15,170 nucleotides of DNA from Thermoplasmata archaeon (GTDB lineage Archaea > Thermoplasmatota > Thermoplasmata > Thermoplasmatales > Thermoplasmataceae). Made by a program: the position numbers and the translations under genes. The notes beneath the pieces are model-generated. The model was not told the origin of the DNA. It worked only from the letters and a program-made list of their open reading frames with translations, and made no database searches. Every line of letters starts with the position of its first letter. Positions within the stretch are counted from its first letter, which is position 1. Below, piece by piece: positions 1 through 7,407 of this stretch. The stretch lies in NCBI GenBank assembly GCA_021806355.1, contig JAJZXT010000122.1, positions 1 through 15,170 on the forward strand, given 5' to 3'.

Positions 1-205
1 AAAAGTCATCCACTTCTACCTTTTCCCTGGAAAGTTAGGTAAACTCTTTCTGGAAATACGATTCGAATTCCTCCCTGAAATGCTCTGGCAGAAATGATGT
101 ATACCCCTCCAGGTAAATGGCACTTGAATTCCGGACTATTTCGGCTTCCTCAATCGTGAAACTTTTTACACCCCTCATTCCTATGCCGAGGATGTATACT
201 GTCAC
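1..205 (-). pseudogene. dphB: Diphthine synthase (DphB), 5' part, interrupted by an in-frame TAA; runs off the left edge
   Basis: DphB is the SAM-dependent methyltransferase that methylates the modified histidine of elongation factor 2 during diphthamide synthesis. The minus-strand frame opens with GTG at 205-203, which overlaps the enolase stop (GTGA). It reads MTVYILGIGMRGVKSFTIEE and continues through IYLEGYTSFLPE at residues 30-41. The GIGMRG loop near the N-terminus and the Y-x-E-x-YTS motif are diphthine synthase hallmarks. Codon 57 is TAA (37-35). After it the same frame reads LSREKVEVDDF to the edge, which matches the conserved L-S-R-E-x-V-E segment the family has at exactly this spot. 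The frame is therefore preserved on both sides of the stop, which points to a nonsense substitution or a base-calling error, not a frameshift. The position after the GTGA overlap implies co-transcription and coupled translation with enolase. The family assignment is firm from the motifs; whether the gene is truly dead is open. Confidence 0.75.
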
Positions 206-1416
206 TCTTTCAGATCCTCTTCTATTCTCACAAGTTCGTTGAGTTTCGCCAATCTTTCTCCCCCGATAGTTCCGGTCTTTATGTATGACGATGAAAATGC
301 TATTGACAGATGTGCGATGAAATCGTCTGTGGTTTCCCCGCTTCTATGGGAGATGACATTCTTCATGGACGCTTCCGTTGCTGTCTTCACAGCCTTCCAC
401 GTTTCAGTGAGCGTTCCAATCTGGTTCACTTTTATAAGCACAGCGTTAGTTGAATGAAGTTCTATTCCCCTCTCAATCCTCCTGGAATTTGTTGTGTATA
501 TATCGTCCCCAATGACCATTGCCCTGCTTCCTATTGAGGATGTTATGAGAGAAAAACCCTCAAAATCATTTTCATCCATTGGGTCTTCTATGATTGTGAA
601 CCCTTTTTCCTTAACCATTGATTTTACAAAGTCTATCTGCTGGTCCCTTGAAAGCTTATGATCCTTGTACTCGTAGGATGAACCGTCATAGAAATTTGAT
701 GCTGCAAGATCCGACCCCATTAAAACGTTAACCTTCTCTTCTGATGCCACCTCATTGCACGCCCTTTTCAGGATGTCCATTGCATCCTCATCCGAGATGG
801 ATGCGACCCAGGCTCTTTCATCTCCGACACCTATGCTCTGGCCTGGGAGTTTTTCCGAAAGGAGCTTTCCAACCCGCTTGTGAATCTTCGCGTTAACCAT
901 GATAGACTTTAGAAATGAATCAGCATTGTTAGAAACAAGAAATTCCTGTATTGTGGTGCCGTTAATCGCATGCTTGCCTCCACCCAGAACATTTCCGAGC
1001 GGCTTCGGAAGCTTTGCCCTGAAATTTCCTCCAACATACCTGTATAATGGTATTCCTAATTTTAAGGAAACTGCCTTGGCACACGCAATTGAAAGTGCTG
1101 TGGAAAGGTTTCCCCCGATCTCAGAGAAATTTTCTGTTCCGTCGATTTCTCCTAATAGGTCGTCGAATCCTGATTGGTTAAAGGCATTGAATCCAATCAA
1201 TCTCTGCCTGACCTTGCGGTAAAAATTATCAACGGTTTCCACTGCTGAATCTTTCCTGAATGGCTTTACTTCAGTAGCACCGGTACTTGCCCCGGAAGGC
1301 GCTCCACAAGTTCCTCTAAAATTTCCGATGCTGACTGTGGCCTCGACAGTGTTGTTTCCCCTGGAATCCAGAATCACTTTCGCAGAACAATCCGTAATAT
1401 TATAATCAGTGTTCAT
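202..1416 (-). CDS. eno: Enolase (phosphopyruvate hydratase), with divergent loops
   Basis: Enolase interconverts 2-phosphoglycerate and phosphoenolpyruvate in the cytoplasm using two Mg ions. The 404-residue protein has the family's usual length. All expected active-site positions can be seen: the SGASTG loop (residues about 42-47), GGKHA with its His, IQEF with its Glu, GDE, the metal ligand Asp in GSDLAAS, Glu-Asp in IIEDPMDE, GDD, the Lys in LIKVNQIG, the HRSGET motif and the Lys in IKTG. Several normally near-invariant surroundings are changed: DSRGNPT is DSRGNNT, VGDEGGFAP is VGDERAWVA, and AASEFY is AASNFY. The gene starts at ATG 1416, 30 bases after the carbonic-anhydrase-like gene, with a weak TATA-like element before it. 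Its stop overlaps the dphB start. It is probably a functional but fast-evolving enolase; a paralogue with altered substrate use is possible. Confidence 0.9.
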   Translation of the reverse strand: MNTDYNITDCSAKVILDSRGNNTVEATVSIGNFRGTCGAPSGASTGATEVKPFRKDSAVETVDNFYRKVRQRLIGFNAFNQSGFDDLLGEIDGTENFSEIGGNLSTALSIACAKAVSLKLGIPLYRYVGGNFRAKLPKPLGNVLGGGKHAINGTTIQEFLVSNNADSFLKSIMVNAKIHKRVGKLLSEKLPGQSIGVGDERAWVASISDEDAMDILKRACNEVASEEKVNVLMGSDLAASNFYDGSSYEYKDHKLSRDQQIDFVKSMVKEKGFTIIEDPMDENDFEGFSLITSSIGSRAMVIGDDIYTTNSRRIERGIELHSTNAVLIKVNQIGTLTETWKAVKTATEASMKNVISHRSGETTDDFIAHLSIAFSSSYIKTGTIGGERLAKLNELVRIEEDLKE

Positions 1417-1439
1417 GATTGTGATATAACTTCACATGA

Positions 1440-1446
1440 CATAAAT
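1440..1446 (-). promoter_or_regulatory. Possible TATA-like element for enolase
   Basis: On the minus strand the sequence ATTTATG is centred about 27 nt upstream of the enolase ATG and lies right after the stop of the preceding gene. No Shine-Dalgarno motif precedes the ATG, so a leaderless transcript from here would explain initiation. The match to an archaeal TATA box is only moderate. Confidence 0.3.
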
Positions 1447-1971
1447 CTACTTTTTCTCGCGAAGGTTCTCTTTGTATCTTACGCAGAATGATTGATAGTT
1501 TTTCTTGTAGTCAGCCCATTGAACCTTGAAATCGTCCTTGACCGCGGCAATCTCCTTCGCAGGGACCCCTCCCACAATCGTATCCTGAGGAACGCTCTGT
1601 CCCTTCCTCACTACTGAACCTTCAGCAACCACTGCCCATTTGCCAACCTTGGCAAAATCCGTCACAACTGATTTCATTCCTATAACTGCGTTGTCATCTA
1701 TTTCAGCTGTGTGAATAACACATGAATGTCCCAGAGTAACATTTTTCCCGATGATCGTTCTCTCACCAGGCCTCGCGTGTATTACACAATTGTCTTCAAC
1801 TGCAGTACCATCTCCTACTATAATCTCGCCGTAATCTCCCCTTATTACTGCACCGGGACCGATCCAAACATTCTCTCCAATCCTAACAGCACCGATTACT
1901 GTTGCGTTATGAAACACATAAGAGCTTTCTGCGATTTCTGGTATCCTTCCTTCAAACTCAAACACAGTCAT
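1447..1971 (-). CDS. Gamma-class carbonic anhydrase-like hexapeptide-repeat protein
   Basis: This 174-residue protein is a left-handed beta-helix of the gamma carbonic anhydrase/YrdA/PaaY group. Hexapeptide-type repeats such as VIGAVRIGENVWIGPGAVIR run from about residue 24 to 140, followed by a C-terminal helix (about 144-170) that packs on the helix in this family. Three His residues at the metal-ligand positions are present: His65 in CVIHA, and His82 and His87 in GHSCVIH. That suggests a trimeric Zn or Fe protein with sites between subunits. The acidic proton-shuttle loop of the methanogen Cam enzyme is not visible, so carbonic anhydrase activity is uncertain and an acyl-transferase-related or unknown role is possible. 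The ATG overlaps the TGA of the upstream kinase gene (ATGA), which implies coupled translation. Family assignment is secure; the substrate is not known. Confidence 0.85.
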   Translation of the reverse strand: MTVFEFEGRIPEIAESSYVFHNATVIGAVRIGENVWIGPGAVIRGDYGEIIVGDGTAVEDNCVIHARPGERTIIGKNVTLGHSCVIHTAEIDDNAVIGMKSVVTDFAKVGKWAVVAEGSVVRKGQSVPQDTIVGGVPAKEIAAVKDDFKVQWADYKKNYQSFCVRYKENLREKK

Positions 1972-2885
1972 AATCGGGTAATGTATGTGCCCTTAAGTTC
2001 TTTAGCCTTTGTTTCTATCTCGCTCCATCCTGTATGGAATCCAAAAACTCCATCCCTTAATGCGTGTGAAGCAACAATATTACCGCAAAGAGCTGCAAAT
2101 TCCGTATCATTTGTGTGGAATAACCCCGAGTAGAAGCCAGCCCTGAATGAGTCTCCAGCCCCTATTGTATCCTGTATTGAATCCGCTTCAATGCCATGAA
2201 TTTTCGTTGTTTTTCCATTCCTATGAATTGTCGTGCCTTTTTCACCGCGTGTAACAACAACATCTATACCTGATGAATTCAAGTCATCTAAATTCATTCC
2301 ACTCTTTTCCTGTATGATTCCAATTTCATGTTCATTGCTTATCACCATATCAGAAATTTCAATGAATTTCTTGATATGTGAAGAATTATATTTACTTCCA
2401 GCCTCCTGCCCAGGATCAAAAGTAACCTTTTTGTGCGAAGTTGATTCAATAAATGAGAGATTCTTTTCAGGGATGCCGGTGGAAGAATGGATAATGTCAT
2501 ACGCCTTATCCGTTTCACGATAGTCTTCAGACTCCATCGGTCCGTTTGCCATGAAATACTTCTGCGCAGAGCCATCAGTAACTGCGTAACAGCTTGGGCC
2601 AAAGCTGTCCTGGACAATTTTGATAAGTTCCGTATTTATTCCCCTTTTCTGCAATTCCCTGATATAACCGGAATGAGACTGCTCGGAAATTATGGATACC
2701 GGTTCAAACGGAAAATCAAGAAAGGACGCTACAAGAGAAAAGTTTCCGGCTGTCCCCCCAAACTGTTCTTTGACCGCGTTTACTGGCGTCGAAACAAGAT
2801 CTATCAACTTTTCAACCCGCAGAACTATGTCTATATTAAAATGCCCAATATAAGCTAAAAAATTTCCATTTGCCCCCCTGTTCAT
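1968..2885 (-). CDS. PfkB/ribokinase-family carbohydrate or nucleoside kinase
   Basis: This 305-residue cytoplasmic kinase transfers phosphate from a nucleotide to a sugar or nucleoside hydroxyl. The N-terminus (YIGHFNIDIVL, residues 12-22) holds the substrate-binding Asp strand. GGTAGN at 43-48 is the first PfkB signature and DTIGAGDSFRAGF at 239-251 is the second, with Asp245 as the probable catalytic base and the Gly-Ala-Gly anion hole. VVTRGEKG at 210-217 fits the nucleotide-binding strand-loop. The length matches archaeal nucleoside kinases of this family as well as ribokinases and ketodeoxygluconate kinases, and the sequence alone does not settle the substrate. The gene has its own promoter-like element and is followed, with a 3-base overlap, by the carbonic-anhydrase-like gene and then enolase, so it probably leads that operon. 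Confidence 0.85.
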   Translation of the reverse strand: MNRGANGNFLAYIGHFNIDIVLRVEKLIDLVSTPVNAVKEQFGGTAGNFSLVASFLDFPFEPVSIISEQSHSGYIRELQKRGINTELIKIVQDSFGPSCYAVTDGSAQKYFMANGPMESEDYRETDKAYDIIHSSTGIPEKNLSFIESTSHKKVTFDPGQEAGSKYNSSHIKKFIEISDMVISNEHEIGIIQEKSGMNLDDLNSSGIDVVVTRGEKGTTIHRNGKTTKIHGIEADSIQDTIGAGDSFRAGFYSGLFHTNDTEFAALCGNIVASHALRDGVFGFHTGWSEIETKAKELKGTYITRL

Positions 2886-2902
2886 GCAAAGCCAAGGTCA
2901 AG

Positions 2903-2911
2903 TTAAATAAA
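2903..2911 (-). promoter_or_regulatory. TATA box for the PfkB kinase operon (leaderless)
   Basis: The minus strand carries TTTATTTAA centred about 22 nt upstream of the kinase ATG at 2885, inside the 42-base gap after the hydrolase gene. The same nonamer stands in front of lonB. There is no Shine-Dalgarno motif, so a leaderless mRNA is likely. Confidence 0.55.
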
Positions 2912-2927
2912 AAGAGTTTGCTCTTGT

Positions 2928-3542
2928 TCAACCTTTTTCCTTGAGAAATGGGATAACAGTATCGAAGAATATCTTCTCTTTCTCAAGGTATAAGGCGTGC
3001 CCGGCACCCGGAACTATTACCAACTTTGAGTTGGGAACAGCCTTGTTGAGGATTGTTGCCTGACCTGCATCAATGACCTGATCGCTGCTGCCCCACATGA
3101 TCATAAGAGGAGTCCTTATTTTTTCAAGGCTTTTGCTGAGATTGGTGATACCTGCTGCACCTATTACAACAGCCGATGAGATGTTGTTTAAATCTAAAAG
3201 AGAACGAAGAACTATTCCTCCCCCCATTGATGGGCCTATGATTGAGAAGCTTTTTAGCCCAATTCCGCCGGTGAATTCGGCAACAAATTTTGATGTGTTG
3301 GAAAAATCCGTTGTAATTTTGAATTCTTCATTTTCCTTTGAATTGCCAAATCCAGGATAATCTGGTGCAAAAACGTTAAACCCCGCGAGAGAAAAGAGGT
3401 TGAAAGCGTTAATTTTTTTCCAGTCGAAAGACGTGAAACTCATACCATGAAGAAGAACAAGATTCCTGGAATTTTCCCTTCTTGTTTCTTTCCTGTAGAA
3501 AACTTCTGAGCCTCTTAATAGAATACCATTCTCTCCGAGCAT
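2928..3542 (-). CDS. Alpha/beta hydrolase
   Basis: This is a serine hydrolase of the alpha/beta fold; the substrate is unknown. From the chosen start the protein has 204 residues. LLHGMSF (about 30-36) supplies the oxyanion-hole HG. The nucleophile elbow GPSMGG gives Ser105, Asp154 stands in WGSSDQVI, and His182 in GAGHALYLEK, which completes the triad. PDYPGFGNS is the usual strand-4 segment. The frame stays open upstream to 3638, which would add 32 residues and overlap the preceding gene by 26 bases. I prefer ATG 3542 because a TATA-like AATATACA lies 23 nt before it and the extra residues have no fold counterpart. The compact form with almost no lid resembles the small CIB/ABHD14-like hydrolases. 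The active-site assignment is from visible motifs; its cellular role is not known. Confidence 0.8.
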   Translation of the reverse strand: MLGENGILLRGSEVFYRKETRRENSRNLVLLHGMSFTSFDWKKINAFNLFSLAGFNVFAPDYPGFGNSKENEEFKITTDFSNTSKFVAEFTGGIGLKSFSIIGPSMGGGIVLRSLLDLNNISSAVVIGAAGITNLSKSLEKIRTPLMIMWGSSDQVIDAGQATILNKAVPNSKLVIVPGAGHALYLEKEKIFFDTVIPFLKEKG

Positions 3543-3560
3543 AGTTAGACATTTGTGAAA

Positions 3561-3568
3561 TGTATATT
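3561..3568 (-). promoter_or_regulatory. TATA-like element for the alpha/beta hydrolase
   Basis: AATATACA on the minus strand is centred about 23 nt upstream of ATG 3542. It supports this internal ATG as the true, leaderless start over the longer frame beginning at 3638. Confidence 0.45.
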
Positions 3569-3612
3569 GGTTTTTCCACAAAAATTGAAGATGATATTTT
3601 ATTTGCTTCAGG

Positions 3613-4044
3613 TCAGTTAGATTGAAGATAGAAATCAACCATTGTCATTTCAGTGAAAATCTTAAGTTCCTCTTTGCTGCATCTCTGTTTAAGCTCAAAA
3701 TTCAGAGGCTCCACTTCGTTTGTTAATGTGCTTTCAAGTGCCAGAATCTCTGCCTCTGAAACGGCAATAGCACCAAATTTAACAGTATCTGGCTTTAAAC
3801 CTGACTTCAATATTGCTTCTTCAATCCTCTTTTTTCCGGATAAAAGGCAAAGAAATAAGGCACCCCTCTCTTTGATCCTCCTGCCAGTGATTATACCAGA
3901 GCGCCTGAATGCCTCCTCGATTTGGTCGCGAGATATGACTCCTTCCAGTGAAAAGAAATAAACAGAATCAAACTCCTTTAATCTATTTATGAAAGAATTG
4001 CTTATAAAATTATCTTTCCTGGAATAAAATTTAATTTTAGGCAA
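3613..4044 (-). CDS. cgi121: Probable KEOPS-complex subunit Cgi121
   Basis: Cgi121 binds the Bud32 kinase and the tRNA 3' CCA end within KEOPS, the complex that makes N6-threonylcarbamoyl-adenosine (t6A) at position 37 of ANN-decoding tRNAs. The 143-residue length fits the archaeal family. The core is recognisable: EGVISRDQIEEAF (34-46) corresponds to the 'V-S-x-x-H/Q-x-x-x-A' helix. LCLLSGKKRIEEAILKSGLK (65-84) corresponds to the conserved 'LL-x-LSG-x-R-x-I-x-x-AI-x-x-x-G' signature. The Cys-Ser stretch near residue 122 belongs to the variable tail. The start is TTG at 4044, which overlaps the LonB stop codon by 8 bases, so translation is probably coupled to LonB. No better ATG exists upstream or within the fold's first strand. 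Similarity is by motif pattern only, hence the moderate confidence. Confidence 0.6.
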   Translation of the reverse strand: MPKIKFYSRKDNFISNSFINRLKEFDSVYFFSLEGVISRDQIEEAFRRSGIITGRRIKERGALFLCLLSGKKRIEEAILKSGLKPDTVKFGAIAVSEAEILALESTLTNEVEPLNFELKQRCSKEELKIFTEMTMVDFYLQSN

Positions 4045-5986
4045 ATTGAGGTCCAGCCCTTCCTTTCCCTATTTTTGGTTGTGGCTTCAGGATATCAGAT
4101 ATTCTTTTCATGAATTTCTGCCTTTCCTGAGATTGCCCCAGTGCTGCTTCCAGAACTTCTTCTATGTTGCTGACCGGAATGATCTCAATCCTGTCCTTGT
4201 GTGCCTCGTCGAGGATAATATCCTCATAGTTTGATTTTGGAACGATAACTTTCTTAAGTCCGGCCTCAACTGCTGCTTCGACCTTTGCTGTTACTCCTCC
4301 CACAGGCAGAACGTTTCCTCTCACGCTCAGGGAACCTGTCATTGCAACTGTCTGGTCAATTGGAAGATTCTCGATGGCAGATATAACTGCCGTTGCAATT
4401 GAAACACTCGCAGAATCTCCTTCCACTCCGTCGTATGAACCTACAAACTGGATGTGAATATCCAGATCAGACAGATCCTTTCCGCTGAATTTCTTGAATA
4501 CCGCAGAGACATTCTGGACTGCTTCCTTGGCTATTTCTCCAAGTTTCCCGGTTGCCACTACGATTCCATGTCCTTTGTTTTGAGCCTGTGTTACCTCTGC
4601 TACAATGGGCATAACGATCCCTGTGTATTCAGCCATTCCGTTTCCTCCTCCCATTACAGCCAGTCCATTAACTGAGCCTACCTGCTCACCCTCGTTGAGG
4701 AAAGTCTTGTAGAGTTTCCTGACTTCAAGGGCCCTGTCTGCTACCTGTTGTTCAAGTGGCTTGCTGAAATTTTTTGCCTTTGTTACGTGTGCTGCAGTTA
4801 CAATCGGAGATTTCTCACCTATTGCCATATCGCCAGCTACCCGTATTAGGCCGCCGAGTTCTCTCAATCTTAAGGTTAATTTTCCTTTTCTCCCTGCCCT
4901 TTTCTGTGCCTCTTTAATGATTTCCGTTATTGCGGATATATCAAAGTGCGGAATTTTCTTGTCCTTGACAACTTCCTGGGCGATAAACTGAACGATCTTG
5001 CTTCTATTTTCATCGCTATCCTCCATGTTATCTCTGACATATACTTCGTAACCGTAACCCCTGATCCTTGATCTCAGTGCAGGGTGCATACCCTGAAGAG
5101 CATCCAGATTACCAGCTGCTACAAGTATAAAATCACAAGGAACAGGCTCGGTCTGAACCATTGCCCCTGCGCTCCTTTCACTTTGCCCTGATATTGGAAA
5201 CCTTTTCTCCTGGAGTGCCGTTAGAAGTGCCTGCTGGCTCTCCAGCCTTAGAAGGTTTATTTCATCAAGGAAAAGTACACCTTTGTTAGCCTTATGGATA
5301 TTTCCTGCCTCAACCCTGTCATGTGATGGTGTTTCAAGACCCCCTGACTGGAATGGGTCGTGCCTTACATCGCCAAGCAATGCTCCAGAGTGCGATCCGG
5401 TTGAATCTACAAATGGAGGTTTATCATTTGGCGTATGAGAAACGAGCAGCTTTGGGATTATTGCTTTTTCCATCCTCAATGCTGGATTGAAAAGAGTTAT
5501 CATATAAACTGCTGCTGCTGCCATTATAGCAAAGAAGAGATAGATGAAATCGAACGTATAGAAGGTTATTATTATTCCAAACAAGACTATTGATAATACA
5601 AGAGTGAGCGTCATTTTCCTTTTGTCTTTTCTATCCTGTTCTGCCTTCATCTGATACTGCTTGACTATTTCCTTTCCCTTTCCGGCTGGGAATGATTTTA
5701 CCTTTGGACGATTGTTATCTTCAGGGTTATAAAATACAAGAATATCTTCAAGATCTTCCTTCGGAAGAAAATCAATCATGGATTGAGCAAGCATTGATTT
5801 TCCTGTTCCAGGTTCGCCTATTAGCAATACGTGCCTTTTTTGCATTGCAGCCTTTTTTACAACAAGGCCAGCATCCTCTTGACCTATTACCTGATCAAAT
5901 AAAATTTTAGGAACCGTCACTTCCTTTGTACTCTCTATATTCAGCTTTTTTACCCATTCTTCAACTGTTTCCTGCAAAGGTTCCAC
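4037..5986 (-). CDS. lonB: Archaeal membrane-anchored ATP-dependent protease LonB
   Basis: LonB is the hexameric membrane-bound AAA+ protease of archaea that degrades misfolded and regulatory proteins at the cytoplasmic face. From GTG 5986 the protein has 649 residues. Walker A is GEPGTGKS (57-64). Two membrane helices (about 125-142 and 147-167) are inserted in the ATPase domain, as typical for LonB. Walker B is GVLFLDEIN (236-244), the sensor/Arg region is HPALRSRIRGYGYE (301-314), and the proteolytic domain has catalytic Ser525 in EGDSAS and Lys568 in TAKVEAA. These numbers equal those of the Thermoplasma acidophilum enzyme, which supports the GTG start. The frame can be extended to 6052, but that adds a Cys- and Phe-rich 22-residue leader with no counterpart, and a strong TATA box lies between. 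Its stop overlaps the start of the Cgi121-like gene. Confidence 0.95.
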   Translation of the reverse strand: MEPLQETVEEWVKKLNIESTKEVTVPKILFDQVIGQEDAGLVVKKAAMQKRHVLLIGEPGTGKSMLAQSMIDFLPKEDLEDILVFYNPEDNNRPKVKSFPAGKGKEIVKQYQMKAEQDRKDKRKMTLTLVLSIVLFGIIITFYTFDFIYLFFAIMAAAAVYMITLFNPALRMEKAIIPKLLVSHTPNDKPPFVDSTGSHSGALLGDVRHDPFQSGGLETPSHDRVEAGNIHKANKGVLFLDEINLLRLESQQALLTALQEKRFPISGQSERSAGAMVQTEPVPCDFILVAAGNLDALQGMHPALRSRIRGYGYEVYVRDNMEDSDENRSKIVQFIAQEVVKDKKIPHFDISAITEIIKEAQKRAGRKGKLTLRLRELGGLIRVAGDMAIGEKSPIVTAAHVTKAKNFSKPLEQQVADRALEVRKLYKTFLNEGEQVGSVNGLAVMGGGNGMAEYTGIVMPIVAEVTQAQNKGHGIVVATGKLGEIAKEAVQNVSAVFKKFSGKDLSDLDIHIQFVGSYDGVEGDSASVSIATAVISAIENLPIDQTVAMTGSLSVRGNVLPVGGVTAKVEAAVEAGLKKVIVPKSNYEDIILDEAHKDRIEIIPVSNIEEVLEAALGQSQERQKFMKRISDILKPQPKIGKGRAGPQFA

Positions 5987-6005
5987 TATTACATATCGAA
6001 AATTA

Positions 6006-6014
6006 TTAAATAAA
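6006..6014 (-). promoter_or_regulatory. lonB: TATA box (with BRE-like purines) for lonB
   Basis: The minus strand reads TAAAGG followed by TTTATTTAA, centred 24 nt before the GTG at 5986. The purine-rich hexamer upstream fits a TFB-recognition element. The spacing fits a leaderless transcript that begins at or next to the GTG, and it decides against the longer frame. Confidence 0.6.
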
Positions 6015-6157
6015 CCTTTACAAAAATTTATTGCGCATATACAATGAAGCAAAAAGAAGTGACACTTTCCCTTTTATAGCTTTTTATTTTGGTTCTTTGA
6101 AAACTTGTGCCTTTTCTAAACCAGAACGTTTAGCAAAAATACATTCAATGCTCCGCC

Positions 6158-6844
6158 TCAATTCCCCAAAATTATTTGCGTTATTAAGCCGTAATAGCGT
6201 AATGAGTGATTGTCAAGTCCCAGCTTTGGAAAGAAAAAGTTGACACCATTATTGTACGCATCCACGAAAGTCTCTGCAAATTTTGGATCAGTATCAAAGT
6301 TAGGAGAAAATGCCCTCGCATGCCTGGAGAAGCAGAGGAATATTACAGCAACCTTGTTCCCCTCTTGATGAAGTTTCAAGAGTTCACTTACATGTTTTCG
6401 TCCTCTTTCAGTGACTGCATCCGGGAATTTCAAAATACCATCTTTCATAAGGGACGCCCCCTTGATTTCTATGATCATACCGTCGCAGACGAAATCGAAT
6501 CTGGAATTAGATATAGTCACCTCCTGCCTGATTGGCCCTTTAAGGAATACTTTTGCAATACTCGAATGAAATCTTGTGTCAAGAAGTACATCCTCTTCAG
6601 ATGATCTAGCGGAGACTATCGAATAGTTGGTCTTTTTTCCCTGGATTTTTCTCAATTTGACACTATTCCCTGGGAAAATGAGTTCGTTGAGCCTGCCTGG
6701 ATCGTGCAGGTGTGCCATCACAATCTCATCCCCCAAACCCACCTCTACCATGAATCTATTATGCCTGTGAATGACCTTCCCCTTTAAGAATTCATCTGGA
6801 ATATCCAGTACACTTGTTCCTATTTTAGGAAATTCGATAGCCAT
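6158..6844 (-). CDS. sfsA: SfsA family protein (sugar fermentation stimulation protein homologue)
   Basis: SfsA proteins combine an N-terminal OB-like domain with a C-terminal domain of PD-(D/E)XK nuclease fold; the bacterial name comes from a maltose-metabolism phenotype and the true function is unsettled. Visible signatures, in the 228-residue form starting at 6844, are AHLHDPGRLNELIFPGN (residues 44-60), SRFDFVCDGMIIEIKGASL (114-132) with the nuclease-like Asp and Glu-x-Lys, and FPDAVTERGRKHV (140-152). Length equals the usual family length with this start. ATG codons at 6856 and 6868 would add 4 or 8 residues; I chose 6844 because CATAAAAG lies about 28 nt upstream of it. The gene is separate from lonB by a 171-base gap with its own lonB promoter. 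Confidence 0.88.
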   Translation of the reverse strand: MAIEFPKIGTSVLDIPDEFLKGKVIHRHNRFMVEVGLGDEIVMAHLHDPGRLNELIFPGNSVKLRKIQGKKTNYSIVSARSSEEDVLLDTRFHSSIAKVFLKGPIRQEVTISNSRFDFVCDGMIIEIKGASLMKDGILKFPDAVTERGRKHVSELLKLHQEGNKVAVIFLCFSRHARAFSPNFDTDPKFAETFVDAYNNGVNFFFPKLGLDNHSLRYYGLITQIILGN

Positions 6845-6868
6845 GTGTCCTCTCATGTTGAATAGCAT

Positions 6869-6876
6869 CTTTTATG
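6869..6876 (-). promoter_or_regulatory. sfsA: TATA-like element for sfsA
   Basis: CATAAAAG on the minus strand is centred about 28 nt upstream of ATG 6844 and favours that start. If translation starts at 6868 or 6856 this element would be too close and a different, weaker A/T-rich stretch around 6885-6896 would have to serve. Confidence 0.35.
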
Positions 6877-6945
6877 AAAGTATTTTGAAAAGTAAAGGAT
6901 AAATTTAATGCACCTAATCTTGAAAAATGATGTGTTTGTTTTGGT

Positions 6946-7287
6946 TTATCCGATCTCTACAGCCAAAACCTTTTTCTGGGAAAATATTGATTTTATTCCT
7001 TTAATGTCGTCAATGCAATCCTTATTGATTTTAAAATATCTGAAACCTTTCTTGCTTTCTTCTATGACGACGAGACCGAGTCCAACAAGGCACTCCTCCC
7101 TGGTGTATCTTATCCCTAATCCTTCCAGACACCCTTTGACATTTGAAGGGTCTGATTTTATCGCCCTTGAAATTTCGGAAAGGTATGATCTGTATGGATA
7201 GATGGAGTATAGATAAAAGAGAACCTTCCTCCTTAGCTCACTTCTATTTAGTGATCTAATGATGTTACCATCAGCCATTGTTTCCAT
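6946..7287 (-). CDS. Small winged helix-turn-helix DNA-binding protein
   Basis: This 113-residue protein looks like a single-domain archaeal winged-helix transcription regulator. Residues 15-30 (NRSELRRKVLFYLYSI) form the first helix. YLSEISRAI (35-43) and the following PSNVKGCLEGL (47-57) fit the helix-turn-helix pair, with Ser-Asn in the recognition helix as in many MarR/ArsR-like archaeal proteins. GLVVIEESKKGFRYFKIN (71-88) is the beta wing. The tail to 113 could be a short dimerisation helix. Two Met codons (7287 and 7278) are possible starts; the TATA box position favours 7287. It lies between sfsA and the PH/zinc-ribbon gene on the same strand but has its own promoter-like element. The target and signal are unknown. 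The fold is inferred from pattern, not from a recognised named family. Confidence 0.7.
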   Translation of the reverse strand: METMADGNIIRSLNRSELRRKVLFYLYSIYPYRSYLSEISRAIKSDPSNVKGCLEGLGIRYTREECLVGLGLVVIEESKKGFRYFKINKDCIDDIKGIKSIFSQKKVLAVEIG

Positions 7288-7308
7288 GCTACATGATAAT
7301 ATGTGTCA

Positions 7309-7316
7309 TATTTAAA
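7309..7316 (-). promoter_or_regulatory. TATA box for the winged-helix gene
   Basis: TTTAAATA on the minus strand is centred about 25 nt before ATG 7287, consistent with a leaderless transcript. The 20 bases between box and ATG contain short ACAT/ATGT inverted arms that could be an autoregulatory site, but the arms are only 4 bases long. Confidence 0.5.
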
Positions 7317-7407
7317 CTTTTATTGTAGACTAAGAAAACATCTTAAAACCTGCTAATTCACATATCTTTAAGCATACATAAGGAAATGCATATTCACAGT
7401 TATGAAA

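Noticed and set aside
35..37. Programmed recoding of the dphB stop (pyrrolysine or selenocysteine)
   Set aside because: The codon is TAA; the known archaeal recodings use TAG or TGA, and no recoding hairpin could be seen.
899..1222. 107-codon plus-strand open frame opposite enolase
   Set aside because: Antisense to conserved enolase motifs, with no TATA box or ribosome-binding site.
5987..6052. Extended N-terminus of LonB with a Cys/Phe-rich 22-residue leader
   Set aside because: The TATA box lies within this stretch, the leader has no family counterpart, and GTG 5986 gives catalytic residue numbers equal to the Thermoplasma enzyme.
5987..6157. Possible small RNA or tRNA in the gap between sfsA and lonB
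   Set aside because: No cloverleaf arms, T-loop consensus or C/D box pair was found; the gap is A/T-rich and explained by the end of sfsA plus the lonB promoter.
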